This document shows, one piece after another, positions 44,537 through 55,513 of a stretch of DNA of 64,000 nt. The stretch spans positions 110,313,530 through 110,377,529 of the forward strand of contig CM077160.1 of NCBI GenBank assembly GCA_039583875.1, read 5' to 3'. The notes beneath the pieces were generated by a model, which worked only from the letters and a program-made list of their open reading frames with translations, was not told the DNA's origin and did no database searches. How positions within the stretch are numbered: position 1 is the first letter of the stretch; every line of letters starts with the position of its first letter. Both the position numbers and the translations under genes were made by a program. Source of the stretch: Platanthera guangdongensis. Lineage: Eukaryota; Streptophyta; Magnoliopsida; Asparagales; Orchidaceae.

Positions 44537-44968
44537 TCAAGGAGACAAGCTGTACCCCTCAGAGCTTCCGCTTGAGCTCCCACTGGAGCTTTCGCCGGAG
44601 CTTTCCCCGAAGGTCTCGCCACCCACGGCAGGGGATTTCGGGACATCCGAGGGTGGGGTATCAGGCGTGCCCGGGGGCTTTGGAACAGGCTCAAAGAGCC
44701 AGGGAACGAGCTGTTGAGCAGTGATGTTTTTGCCCCTCCCATCCCAGCAGTCGACATCTCACAGCGTCTCCAGCGTCAGCTTGACGGTAGCTTGCGCGTT
44801 GGCCTGGAGAAGCTTGTCAATGTCATAAACCGAGTAGTAGCGGCTCTTCAGTCTCTCGTCCAAAGGAGGGGGCGCATTCGCCTCCAAGCGCAAGATCTGG
44901 TCCCTCAGGAGAACATTCTCGTACCGCGCTTGGGACAGCTCCTCGTGAAGCGCGGCTTGGGCGGAATC

Positions 44969-45045
44969 CTGAACAGCGGGAGGTTAGCATGAAAGGGAAA
45001 AGAGTTATAGTGGCGAGAGTAAGTGTCGTGGAAGATCTCGCTTAC
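44969..45045 (-). other. Intron 2 of antisense gene 1
   Basis: 77 bp, begins GTAAGCGAG and ends CTGTTCAG on the minus strand. Splicing joins ...GCGGAAGGG to GATTCCGCC in phase 0, and the coiled-coil reading continues. Unspliced reading would run into unrelated sequence. Confidence 0.65.
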
Positions 45046-45866
45046 CCCTTCCGCTTGGCGCGAAGTCAGGAGTTGCTGGGCGTCTGCCAGCTCCTTCGCC
45101 AAAGTGGCCGCCTGAGCCACCGCGTCATCCCTGGCCTTGAACATGTCCTAGAAATTGCGGTATATGGTGATGCTCCGGCGAGCACACATATGCGCAAGCA
45201 CCAGCCCACGCATCAGGGCGCGAGTAGAGTCATAAGCCAGCAGCCGGGTAGTCATCCTGTCGTAGACGCTGGCATCCTCCCAGCTGTAGAGGCAGTAACC
45301 TAAGGTGAAAGCCTCGCTGGTAACCTCGTCTCGCTCCGCCCAACTGGGCAGGAGGGACGAGATCGAGACCCTATTGACGTCGGGGTCCCACTGTAGCAGC
45401 GGCTTCTTTTCCGCGTCCAGGCACTTCATGCCGAGACCAAAACTGCGGTGGCCCCACGGCACCTCTCCAGACAGAGGCTGGCCAGAGGTCTCGGCGGCTC
45501 TCTCTCCCTCTGCAACACCGGGGGCCGGAGGGTTCTCGGCAGGGGCCTCAGCGCCACCCCTGGTAGCTGCAATCTCGCTAACGACCTGCAAGATCTCCTT
45601 AAAGGAGCAGCCTGCAGCGAGAGGTTGGGAGGGCGGCACCATAACAGTTTTGCCCTTCTCGGGATCAGTTGTCTTGGGCCTCTTGATCGATTGAGGCGGA
45701 GGGGCGTCAGGCTTTCGCTTCCCGGCACCGGATGAAGGAGGCGGGGTCGGCTCTTTCCTGCAAGCTTGTGCCGCGGCTTTTGCGAGAGCCAGCGGGTCTT
45801 TTGGAGGTTGGCTCCCGGAAGCGCGAGCCTCGTCAAAAGGTTGGCGTAGGGGGATCTCGCGCTCTC

Positions 45867-45937
45867 CTGCGAAAGTGACAAACACTCAATTCAAATGACA
45901 AAAAGGGGGGGATAACGAGACAAAGGCGAGACCTTAC
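45867..45937 (-). other. Intron 1 of antisense gene 1
   Basis: 71 bp, begins GTAAGGTCTC and ends TTTCGCAG on the minus strand, with a T-rich stretch before the acceptor. Exon 1 ends after one base of a codon and exon 2 supplies the other two, so the frame is kept exactly. Confidence 0.7.
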
Positions 45938-46760
45938 CTTCACCCGGGAGTACGGGGAGGAGTGAATCAACGTCTCGCCGAAGGAACAGGACGTCGAAGT
46001 CCTTGGTTTCGAAGAACTCAAGGAGGGCGCTCTCGCGCGAGCCCAAGGAGGGGGGCTTGTAGGCGGCATCCTCGTATTGGATGGATGCGAGAGGCACGTT
46101 CCCGAAGTCGCCAGAAACGAATATGAACCTCTCGCCCCAGTGGTGGTGCTTGTTGGCGAGACCGATCGTCTTGAGCAGTTGTCCTGAGAAGAAGACCACC
46201 CCTCCTTTGGCGCGGAAGGTGAACAGCTTGCGGAAGATTGGCACGCTGAACTCAATCCTCTCGGATCGCATGTAGCATATGAAAGCCACGAGAATCGTGA
46301 CCGAATTTGGATTCAGTTGCGCGGGAACCACTCCATAATACCGGAGGGCCTGACGCATCTCGGGCCACAGCGGGAGGCGGAAGCCCACCTCAAAATGCTC
46401 AAGGGGGATGGCGAGCTCCCCCTCCCCCGCGGTATTTACCTTATCATGGTTGCCTGGGTTCCGCACGGTGAAGCCGGAGGGAACGTATCGAGTCTGGGTC
46501 AGGTTGAACTCGTCCAGGGTAAGAGTACAAGAAGGAAATATGTGCTTTTGGAAGGCTTCCGCACAGTTTGAGCGACCCTTGCTTCCGCCCGGCATCGTGA
46601 TGGAGTTGTAGGTGAGATCTTTAAAAGGGAGGCGAGAGCAAGAACCGTGTGAGAATGGAAGGAGAAGGCGAAAACACGCGAAAGCTTTTGAGAAACCGCG
46701 AAAGCCACAGGAGAGGAGAGAGATTGGGATCGGAAAAATGAATGTGGTAGGTGAGCTTCT

Positions 46761-46770
46761 CTATTTATAG
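46761..46770 (-). promoter_or_regulatory. TATA box of antisense gene 1
   Basis: The minus strand reads CTATAAATAG, 166 nt upstream of the ATG at 46595. The 5' leader between them is C/T-rich (CCAATCTCTCTCC), as in many plant promoters. The region 46800-47170 beyond it contains GCGAGA-rich words and no gene. Confidence 0.6.
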
Positions 46771-47170
46771 GAAACCGTGATCATCATGATTTTTCAGAAA
46801 AGGCGGCGGAGGTACAGCCGTCACGACCTGAGTCGGCGACGCTTCATTTTCTCGCCCAAATTCGACTGACTGATAGGTGATTGGCGCGAATCTTGTGAGA
46901 TGGCATTCGACAAACAACGGGAGCGGGTTTGCTCTCGCGGACCGAGAAAGCTAAGAAAAAAGTAATAATAATGATAACCGCAAACAACGGGAGATCAAAT
47001 TGCTCTCGCCAAGCGAGAACTAAACAGAGTAATAATAATAGCGTAAATAATTGTTATTCTCGCCAAGCGAGAGCTGAATAAAAGAGCAAGCAACATCAGT
47101 TAGACATAAATTAAGCGGGGTACATCTGAGAAGGGGAAGGCCTGGGGAAGAGAAGGGGAGGTCTCGCGAT

Positions 47171-48498
47171 TTAGTAAGGCTCCCACCGCCATCGCCCTTG
47201 CTCCCGCAACTTGGTCCTGGGTGGCGCTTGCGGGTTGAAGTAGGACGACAGAACAGTGCATCCTAGGTTGACCCGGCGAGACAGGTCCCGGATCCACTCG
47301 ATGTACCTTTCAGGAGAAGATCCAGCGGTAGGCCCTCCTGGCCGATCCATCTCGCCGATGAGATAGTCCCGCTCTAGAGTTTCCAGCCTCCTCTCCACTG
47401 ATTGGCGAAACTCTTTCGCCGCGAGATCATGGGCTCGCTCCCGCCGGACAAGATTCGATAGGACGGCGGCAACCTTCTTCCCCCATCTTTTAGCGCTCTC
47501 GGCACTGGTCAAGATCTCCTCCATCTCGTCAGATGAAGGGAAGGGGGAGCTCTCGCCGTCTTCCCCCTCTCTGTCTTCTTCTTCTTCTTCCTCTACCTCA
47601 GCTCCAAGCCGCGAGCCCAGATCCCCTGATGAAAATTCCAGTTAAGGCGAGAGGCGAAGGATAATAGTGATAAACGTACCACATACCTGCAATATGGCGA
47701 GGACCCCCGCTCGACGGCAGGCGAGAAGGCCCAGCCCCCCCCCCCCCCCCCCAGCTCCAAAGAGTAGGTGGATCGGCTTTCCTTTTCCTGGGGGGTAGAT
47801 TTTGCGAGTGGTAATCCCGGCTTGGCCGGAAGCGGGGGGGAGGTCTCCTCTCCCACGAGATGGCTGGCATCCAATGGAGGCACGGAAGATTCGGCAGTCT
47901 TTCCTCCCGCCGGTAGGGAGGAATAAACCGTGAGGGTAGGCTGATTTGCAGCCCTTGCTTCGTTCTCCCGGGTAGCGAGACCCGGCTGGACGGAAGCTGG
48001 CGCTGCGAGGAGACAATTCAGCGTCCTAAGATTTGAGTTAAGAGAAAGTGTGGAAATGTTACCTGCAGTTCTCGGGTCAAGCGGAGGAGCCGCCTCCAAA
48101 ACCCGTGGTTGATCCTTGATGTGGCGAGAGGATGGATCCAAGGGTTCCCGCGGGGACGTGACGACGTCAGGAAGCGTTTCCTGTGAGAAATGTCGTGTCA
48201 ACAACTGAGCGACTGGTGTTTTCAATAATTGGCGAATCAAGCATACCTCCCACGGCGAGGGATCGTCCGCGCGGCTTGGGGTTAGGGTAGGCGGGCTCCT
48301 GTTCTCGCGGGGCAGGTACCGCTGAACCACATTCGCCCTCTTCTTTTTCTTCTTGGGCAGAGAAGGCTCAGCGGCCGACGACTGTCTCGCTAGCCATGGG
48401 GCAACCAAGGCGCTGTTAGCCTTGGCTCGCGCCTGCGCCACATTAATGCAGTCTTGCAGATCTTGCGGAAGCGGTTTGTCGGCGCGCTTGGAAGGCAT
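47171..48498 (-). CDS. Antisense gene 2: unknown protein, about four exons
   Basis: ATG at 48498 (MPSKRADKPLPQDLQD). Proposed exons: 48498-48247, 48180-48063, 48002-47687, 47625-47171; introns 66, 60 and 61 bp, all GT-AG. The first two junctions are phase-matched exactly. The third fits only if the 18-base G run (plus strand C run, 47735-47752) differs in length by one, a likely sequencing or slippage site. The product is basic and Pro/Ser-rich at the N-terminus (a KKKKKR stretch), has an acidic Glu/Asp run after the third intron, and ends in an Arg/Glu-rich helical part (RRLETLERDY) closing at WRWEPY. I do not recognise the family. It lies between the 3' LTR and antisense gene 1, in the same direction. 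Confidence 0.6.
47626..47686 (-). other. Intron 3 of antisense gene 2
   Basis: 61 bp, GTATGTGG to TTTTCATCAG on the minus strand, AT-rich against GC-rich exons. The exon after it is open for 455 bp to the stop at 47171. Confidence 0.5.
48003..48062 (-). other. Intron 2 of antisense gene 2
   Basis: 60 bp, GTAACATTTCC to CTCCTCGCAG on the minus strand. The exon ends phase 1 and the next exon starts with the two bases needed. It happens to be open if unspliced, so its removal is inferred from splice signals. Confidence 0.5.
48181..48246 (-). other. Intron 1 of antisense gene 2
   Basis: 66 bp, GTATGCTTG to TTTCTCACAG on the minus strand, phase 0, length a multiple of three and open. Splice signals are good and the sequence is much more AT-rich than the flanking exons, which favours an intron. 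Confidence 0.55.
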
Positions 48499-48570
48499 CG
48501 CGAGAGGAGGCGAGAACTCAGGCGAAAAAGGATGATTCAAGGGGAGAATTATGACCGTCTATCAGCAAAT

Positions 48571-48580
48571 ATATTTATAG
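48571..48580 (-). promoter_or_regulatory. TATA box of antisense gene 2
   Basis: The minus strand reads CTATAAATAT, about 75 nt upstream of the ATG at 48498. This gives gene 2 a promoter separate from gene 1. Confidence 0.55.
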
Positions 48581-48692
48581 ACACGGTACGGCCCACCAAA
48601 AGATTCCCTGATGATGACACGAGCTCATCGAATATTTTTGGGTTGGATGTGTCTTTTTGAGCGCAGAGCTAGCTCAAAAAGAGCGGGGATTG

Positions 48693-49420
48693 TGTACAAC
48701 CTCATATTCGCTGAGTCAAACTAGGAGGCGCAATGGTCACGATTGGGCTAGCCAAAGAAGTTACCGCCTGAAAGAAGACCTCGCCCCAGTAGGCGGGAAT
48801 GCTTGCGCCAGCATCAAGAGGGAGTTCTCGCCTGCAAGGTGCCCCGTGCTCGTCGAGCCCAGATCGACGGGCGCAGCCAAATCGCCGAATGAAGATCAGC
48901 GCGGGAACGCTTGCGCCAGCACTCAGTTCATCTTAAAGAAGCTCTCGTCTATAAGCAGGCGAGACCGCTTGCGTCGGGCTCTGGACAGAAGGCTCTCGGC
49001 TCAGAGCTCTAGCCGAGTGGGGCCCAGGGCCTTAGGTAAGATGACCAAATTACCCTCGGGAAAAATTACCCCTGTACCCTCAGAAAAAGAGCGAGATTCG
49101 GCTATTAGCAGACCAACTATGGGCATTTCAGTAATCTCAGGGCAGCAAAGACTATAGATAGACCCATAAGGGCTCTTTGGAAAGTAGGCTCTTCATTATC
49201 TTCCAACTTCTAGTGCTTTCTGAGGAGCTCCTAGCCTAGTTTTTGGTTTTGGAGGGGAGGCTCTCAGAGATCTTCCGGGTGTGAGGTGGGACCTCCCTGT
49301 TGAGGCTTTGGGTCAGTCTTAGGTCCTTTACAGCTAGTCGAGGGTTGAGGCTTGAGAGAAGTAGGTATTGGCTGCACCCCTATTTTTGAACTCGCGTTGA
49401 GGTCATTTTTGGCTTCAACA
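48693..49420 (+). repeat. Gypsy LTR C (3' LTR of A/B type)
   Basis: 728 bp, TGTACAACCTC to GGCTTCAACA, preceded by the purine-rich AAAAAGAGCGGGGAT that probably served as polypurine tract. Same type as LTRs A and B, with small differences (TATA box changed to TATAGATA). It is followed not by a target duplication but by a leader remnant and LTR2. Confidence 0.85.
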
Positions 49421-51262
49421 GTTCGGGAGAATATTATATGATCGACCCTGGTTCTCAGGAGGGTGGACGTAGCGGGTAGAGATGTCACGTATCGGACTTT
49501 GACTTGATTGATCGAATCAACGGTTCTTTTGAGTTATTTGTTACCTTTGTGTTTGTTTTATATTTGCGTTAGAGAGGAGACCCCGAGAAGACCCGCTAAC
49601 CAGGATCTCATTAAGCTGACAGGGCTGTAGGCTCACTAGGGTTTGGGCCAAGAAAAAAATCGCCCGCCCCTTCTGTCTCTCTCTCCCGTCGGCCTGGAGC
49701 AGCAGCACCACCCCGGCCCTCTCTTCCTCTCCGGCCGCCGCCTCAGCAAGGAGCCGCTCGCCCCCTCCCTCTCTCTCGTCGGCTGGAGCAGCAACCCCCT
49801 CCCCCAACTCTCTCTTTTCGGCTGCCTCTCTCTTCTCTCGGCCTGGAGCCGCCGACCCACACCATCTCTCTCTCTCCCTCCGGCCACCTGGAGCAGCGGC
49901 CCGAGCCCGCCTCTCTCTCTCTGTCTCGCTGGCCTGCAGCAGGGCCCGACGCCGCCTCCCTTCTTTCCTCCCGTCGCCGCCTAGGGCAAGTCCGGCCACT
50001 TGGAGCCGGGTTCGGCCTCATAGAGCATAGGTCGACCACTTGGAGCCGGGTTCGGCCTCGTACAGCATAGGCCGGCCACTTGGAGCCGTGATCAGCCTCG
50101 TACAGCATAGCTCCACCGTCCAGAGCTTGAATCGGCCACCGATAGTGAGATCGGGATTTTCTCTCCCACTGCCGGCAGGAGGCTCGGCCCAGATTTGTCC
50201 TCCCGACACAGCCGCCAAACACGCGTCAAGGGTAACGATGTTTCTACTTGGACAGGTGAAGCCCTTAGTTTACATATTTGCATGGAAGCCCCTCTCCACC
50301 AACGGGTGGGGGAAGGGAGCTCTCCGACGGGTTGACGTGTACGTCCCTGCAATTAACTATGTTAGCGCCCGGAAGTTTGAGTACGGGTTTAGGCATGCTG
50401 TGTGAAGCACATCCGGACGTGTGAGTCAGATTGGTGATGTTCTAGGATTCCCGGAGAAGACTTCGAGGAAGTTGTATATTATCCGTTTGCAGGGAATGCC
50501 CGCCACAGCCCCCGAAAAAGGGGTGGGTGCAATATATTTGGTCTGCTCATGTTAGCCGACTGGCGTTTAGCTGACCGCCGCCATTTGAGACGTTGGCGTA
50601 CAAGTGTTACAGTTCCAAGCGTGGAGTAGCGGGCTTAAGCCCAAGCTTGTGCCGGCCCACGAAGGCCTATTTTTCCTTATATTGACGGCCTGCGTGCCGA
50701 AGTATGGAATTCATATTCCTGTAATATTTTTTAATATCTGTGATGCTCTGTTTATGTATGGTTTACTGCTTCCGTCTTGGGCGAGTGGTGTGCTCGTGAA
50801 CCGCTCGCCTCGTGGGGGCCCCGAGGTATAGTTGCCGGGAAGCCCCTAATGGCCTGTTGACAGCCTTTTAGAATAGCGGAATTATGCTATTAGTGGCCCA
50901 ACTTGGGCAGCGTGTCGTGGAATTGCCCGGCGAGTTTGCGCCATCAGTAGGGTGGGTGAGGAGCATTTTGTGTAGACCCAAGGAGACACATCTGGATAGG
51001 AGAGAGTTGATCTCGAGATTCTCCTTAGATATTCCGGTCGGCCGAGAGTGCCCTCCGAAGGTGTCTTAGCTCAGCCTTTGGCTTGGGAGGGGAAGAGTTT
51101 GTTAGTCTTCCGGGTATGCGGTGGGTCCTCCACGCTGAGACCTTGGGTCTATCCCTTGTGTTCCTAATCTTGTGCCTAGATCGTTCGCTTGAGGGTAGTA
51201 GGTGCGCGGTCACCCCTCTTTTGGGACCCCGAACTCCACAGATGTCATTTTTGGCTTCAACA
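49421..51262 (+). repeat. LTR2 unit, copy 1, with leader remnant
   Basis: Starts with the last part of the leader (from GGGAGAATATTATATG), the primer site having been deleted, then about 1.74 kb of LTR2 from about 49521 to the GGCTTCAACA end at 51262. It includes a C/T-rich Leu/Pro microsatellite-like region (49670-49980), a short tandem of CCACTTGGAGCCG units (49990-50110) and, in its last 200 bp, similarity to LTR A. Long minus-strand open frames here come from base composition. No gene was recognised. Confidence 0.75.
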
Positions 51263-51529
51263 GTTATGGTGCGGTGAGCGTGGACAGTGACCAGTACAGA
51301 AAAACTCAGTCGAACGTCATGGCTATTGAAGAGGAACCAAGTGACGACCATGGTCATGTGATGAAAGAAGTCCCCTCCCATTCCCCTCTTGTCGCTAGGA
51401 TGTTCGTTCCTGGAGATCAAAACGTGCCTTAGGGAGAATATTATATGATCGACCCTGGTTCTCAGGAGGGTGGACGTAGCGGGTAGAGATGCCCCGTGTC
51501 GGACTTTGACTTGATTGATCGGATCAACA
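51263..51529 (+). other. tRNA-Phe primer site and leader between LTR2 copies
   Basis: The primer site TGGTGCGGTGAGCGTGG (51267-51283) directly follows the LTR2 end, then about 245 bp of leader nearly identical to 36573-36818. This is the entire interior between two LTR2 copies, so LTR2-leader-LTR2 looks like a minimal non-coding element or the product of internal deletion. Confidence 0.7.
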
Positions 51530-53273
51530 ATTCTTTTGAGTTATTTATTTACCTTTGTGTTTGTTTTATATTTGTGTTAGAGAGGAGAGCTCGAGAAGAC
51601 CCGCTGGCCAGGATCTCATTAAGCTGACAGGGTTGTAGCCTCACTAGGGTTTGGGCCAAGAAAAAAATCGCCCACCCCTTCCGTCACTCTCTCCCGTCGG
51701 CCTGGAGCAGTAGCACCACCCCGGCCCTCTCTTCCTCTCCGGCCGCCGCCTCAGCAAGGAGTCGTCCGCCCCCTCCCTCTCTCTCATCGGCATGAGCAGC
51801 AACCCCGCCTCCCCCCAACTCTTTCTTTCTGGCCTTCTCTCTCTTCTCTCGGCCTGGAGCCGCCGACCCACGTCGTCTCTCTCTCTCCCTCCGGCCACCT
51901 AGAGTAGCGGCCCGAGCCTGCCTCTCTCTCTCTGTCCCGCCGGCCTGCAGCAGGGCCCGACGCCGCCTCCCTTCTTTCCTCTTGTCGCCACCTAGGGTAA
52001 GGCCGGCCACTTGTAGCTGGGTTCGGCCTCGTAGAGCATAGGCCGTCCACTTGGAGCCGGGTTCGGCGTCGTACAGCATAGGCCGGCCACTTGGAGCCGT
52101 GATCGGCCTCTTACAGCATAGCTCCGCCGTCCGGAGCTCGAATCGGCCACTGTTAGTGAGATCGGGATTTTCTTTCCCACTGCCGGCAGGAGGCTCGGCC
52201 CAGATTTGTCCTCCCGACACCGCCGCCAAACACGCGTCAAGGGTAATGATGTTTCTACTTGGGCAGGTGAAGCGCTCAGTTTACATATTTGCATGGAAGC
52301 CCCTCTCCACCAACAGGTGGGGGAAGGGAGCTCTCCGACGGGTTGACGTGTACGTCCCTGCAATTAACTGTGTTAGCGCCCGGAAGTGTGAGTACGGGTT
52401 TAGGCATGCTGTGTGAAGCCCATCAGGACGTGTTAGCCGGATTGGTGATGTTCTGGGGTTCCCGGAGAAGACTTCGAGGAAGTTGTATATTATCCGTTTG
52501 CAGGAAATGCGCGCCACAGCCCCCGAAAAAAGGGTGGGTGCAATATATTTGGTCTGCTCATGTTAGCCGACTGGCGTTTAGCTGACCGCTGCCATTTGAG
52601 ACGTTGGCGTACAAGTGTTACAGTTCCAAGCGGGGAGTGGCGGGCTTAAGCTCAAGCTTGTGCCGGCCCACGAATGCCTATTTTTCCTTATATTGTCGGC
52701 CTGCGTGCCGAAGTATGGAATTCATATTCCTGTAATATTTTTTAATATCTGTGATGCTATGTTTATGTATGGTTTACTGCTTCCGTCTTGGGCGAGTGGT
52801 GGGCTCGTGAACCGCTCGCCTCGTGGGGGCCCCGAGGTATAGTTGCCGGGAAGCCCCTAATGGCCTGTTGACAGCCTTTTAGAATAGCGGAATTACGTTG
52901 TTAGTGGCCCAACTTGGGCAGCGTGTCGTGGAATTGCCCGGCGAGTTTGCGCCATCAGTAGGGCGGGTGAGGAGCATTTTGTGTAGACCCAAGGAGACAC
53001 ATCTGGATAGGAGAGAGTTGATCTCGAGATTCTCCTTAGATATTCCGGTCGGCCGAGAGTGCCCTCCGAAGGTGTCTTAGCTCAGCCTTTGGCTTGGGAG
53101 GGGAAGAGTTTGTTAGTCTTCCGGGTATGCGGTGGGTCCTCCACGCTGAGACCTTGGGTCTATCCCTTGTGTTCCTAATCTTGTGCCTAGATCGTTCGCT
53201 TGAGGGTAGTAGGTGCGTGGTCACCCCTCTTTTGGGACCCCGAACTCCACAGAGGTCATTTTTGGCTTCAACA
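51530..53273 (+). repeat. LTR2, copy 2 (right terminus of insertion)
   Basis: About 1744 bp, offset 2011 bp from copy 1 and about 95% alike. It ends GGCTTCAACA and is followed by the CACTG target duplication, so this copy forms the real right end of the insertion. The same CCACTTGGAGCCG tandem (52005-52115) and C/T-rich stretch are present. Confidence 0.8.
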
Positions 53274-53278
53274 CACTG
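53274..53278. other. Target site duplication CACTG (right copy)
   Basis: Identical to 35069-35073. Copia element 4 integrase resumes immediately after it. Confidence 0.9.
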
Positions 53279-55234
53279 TGCATCCAAAGACACGAGGAGG
53301 TAAAGGAAATGGAGTCGCATCAGGATACAGTATAGAAAACTGTCTTTCCGTTGAGTACTGAAGACATAACTCGATTAATGAGAAAACAAGAGAGAAGAAC
53401 GGCATGACCCCAATAAGACTTGAGAACATGCATATGAGTGAGAATACTACGAGCCACATCTAGAAGATGATGATTCTTACGTTCAGCAATGACATTCTGT
53501 TGAGATGTGTAATGACAAGTAGTTTGATGAACAATGTCATGACGTATGCAAAATATAGTAAATTGATGACTAAGATACTCTTTAGCATTATCAATTCGAA
53601 GAATTTTAATAAAGGTATCAAACTATGTACAAATTTTATTATAAAACACGGTAAAAATAGAAAAAAAAAACATTCAGAGTGTTCATGGAGCAAATATAAC
53701 CACATACACCAAGAAAAGTCATCAATAAACATAACAAAATACAAACTACCCCTACCAACAGTCTGAATAGGAGCGGGACCTCATATATCTGAATGAACAA
53801 GGTCAAAAGAACGGGAAAACTACGTCCATGCTTAGCTGGAAAAGTAGACTGGTGATGTTTGCCAAATTGACACGCCTCACAATGAAAAGATGAGTCTCCT
53901 CCAGGTAAATCAGGCAGAAGCTGATAAAGAATACGAGTAGGAGGATGTACAAGCCAAAGATGCCACTGAAGTAAAGAGGAGAAGGTAGAAAAAGTAGAAG
54001 AAGTATCAAGGTAGAACAAGCCGCCGTTTTCAGTCCCAGTAGCAATTGTCTTCTTGGAGTGAGAAACCTGAAAAGCACAAGTAGAGGCAGTGAAAATAGG
54101 TTCACAATTCAACTATTTGCAAAGAGTAGTGGCAGAAATAAGATTGCAAGAAAAATTTGGGGCATAGAGAGTGTCCTGAAGCTGAAAAGAATGAGTAACA
54201 TGCACTGTATCAGACCCATGAACCGGTGAAGGAGAACTATCAGAAATAAGAACCGGAGGTAACTGGTTACTCTTGTCAAGAGAAGAGAAAAGATGAGAAT
54301 TCATCGTCATATGATTAGTAGCAATAGAATCAATGAGCCACCTACCTGTATTAGTAAACTGAGCAGCACCTGAAGTAGCAAGAAAGAAGTAGACTTCTTG
54401 GCGGAATCAGTTAAAGCAGGACAAAGGTGAGGATGTTTGGTCCAGCAATAATCAACCAAGTGACTAACTCTGCCACAATGAGAGCAAAGAAACTTAGAAT
54501 AACCACGGTCACCAGTACGGCCACCTCGACCACCAGAGTTGTCATGACGAGATGGATAAGCGACAATATCAGGAGAAGGAGAGGGAAGCAAAGGACGCTA
54601 AAGAAAAGTTGTAATAGCGGAAATGCGTGCAGCAGTAGCATCCAGAGTCGGAGTGTCCGCTTCTCCCAAGATTTGTTGTCGAATCATATCATACGAGTCA
54701 GGTAGACAAAGTAAGTAGCAAACCACAAGAAGCTCCTGAAAGTGTTTATGCTGCTCAGCAAGATCAGCGAAAAAAGGTCGATGCTGAAGAAGTTCAGCAC
54801 CAAGAGTTTGAACCTCCTGATAAGCAGCATCAGGAGTCATGATGGGCCGAGAAAAATGATCCGCATAAAGAGTATAAATGCATGAAGTTTGAGCTCCTTT
54901 GGAGTACAAAGCAGTAAGATGATTCCAGCCAGCCTTGACTGTTTGATCATGTCTAATGACAGGAAGACACTCATCAGACAAACTATTGGCCAACCAAGTA
55001 TGTACCAACGCATCAGCAGCATCCTAATCATCAAAAGAAGCAGAGGCAAAAGGAGGGGGATCATCGGTCAAATGATGATTTTTACGCTGAGAGCGCAATA
55101 GAAAAATAAAAGACACACTCCAATCAGGGTAATTTGGACCTGTAAGCTTAGAAGCAGTACCCAAATTACTGGAAGTAGAAGTAGAAGAAAGAGAGAGGAG
55201 TGGATAAAGTGGAAGAAGAAGATGGAGTGTCCAT
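53279..55234 (-). pseudogene. Copia gag-protease-integrase, element 4
   Basis: The gag ATG is at 55234 (MDTPSSSSTLSTP). Gag is readable at 54598-55100 (LANSLSDECLPVIRHD; LAEQHKHFQELLVVCYLL), close to element 3. A zinc knuckle CSHCGRVSHLVDYC lies near 54450-54490. Integrase has the CEACQFGKHH block near 53860 and a weak IDDFSWCMW block near 53720. Frameshifts and stops are frequent (gag near 55170 and 55020; integrase near 53640 and 53460). The frame stops at 53279, where the gypsy insertion cut the gene; it continues at 35068. Confidence 0.83.
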
Positions 55235-55501
55235 AAAGAATAACAACAAGCCGCACGGTTTAACCAAACTCATTGCGCGAACAAGAAAAAGAGGAGACCG
55301 CCCGAGAAGAAAAATAACCCGCAGGAGCACCGGAGAAAGAAAAACGCGCAAACAACAGCGAAGCCGCGCAAACAGAAAAGAAAGCAAAGTGAGGGCAGAG
55401 CGGGAAGAAGTCGCGCGAATAGAAGAAGTTGCGCGAACATAAGGAAACCGGAAATGGTTAGAAAAGTGAAGCGCTCGCAAATTGGAGCAAAGGACTGATT
55501 A

Positions 55502-55513
55502 GCTCTGATACCA
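55502..55513 (-). other. Primer binding site, copia element 4 (tRNA-iMet)
   Basis: The minus strand reads TGGTATCAGAGC, directly against the LTR edge at 55514. A 270-bp leader separates it from the gag ATG. Confidence 0.85.

Larger units (their letters stand above)
44537..46595 (-). pseudogene. Antisense gene 1: gypsy-type putative transposase-like, three exons
   Basis: On the strand opposite pol. ATG at 46595 (MPGGSKGRSN). Exons: 46595-45938, 45866-45046, 44968-44537; both introns are GT-AG, 71 and 77 bp, and both junctions keep the frame (phase 1, then phase 0), giving 636 codons. Exon 1 (residues about 65-130) has FRLPLWPEMRQALRYYGVVP and LNPNSVTILVAF, the signature I know from the plant 'putative gypsy type transposon' family (Pfam Transposase_28). 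Exons 2-3 are Pro/Ser-rich then coiled-coil, ending in a Ser/Gly-rich tail. Nonsense codons at 45150-45148 (TAG) and 44761-44759 (TGA) break it. The biochemical role is unknown; the family name is historical. Confidence 0.78.
35074..53273 (+). mobile_element. Tat-type Ty3/gypsy insertion with mosaic LTR ends
   Basis: Bounded by a perfect CACTG duplication. Order: LTR A, short PBS, LTR B, PBS and leader, second PBS, gag, protease, RT, RNase H, second RNase H, integrase, a 12-copy tandem array, two antisense genes, LTR C, then a tandem pair of a different 1.74-kb LTR-like unit (LTR2). The two RNase H domains and antisense genes after pol point to the Tat lineage. LTR A and LTR2 share only their last 150-200 bp and the CAACA terminus, so the ends belong to two related subfamilies. 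This is one insertion by its target duplication but a mosaic by content. Confidence 0.82.

Noticed and set aside
49541..50222. Long minus-strand frames rich in Arg, Glu and Ala (also 51644-52229)
   Set aside because: They lie in a C/T-rich part of LTR2, overlap in several frames, and have no splice or promoter signal; the two copies do not keep one common frame.
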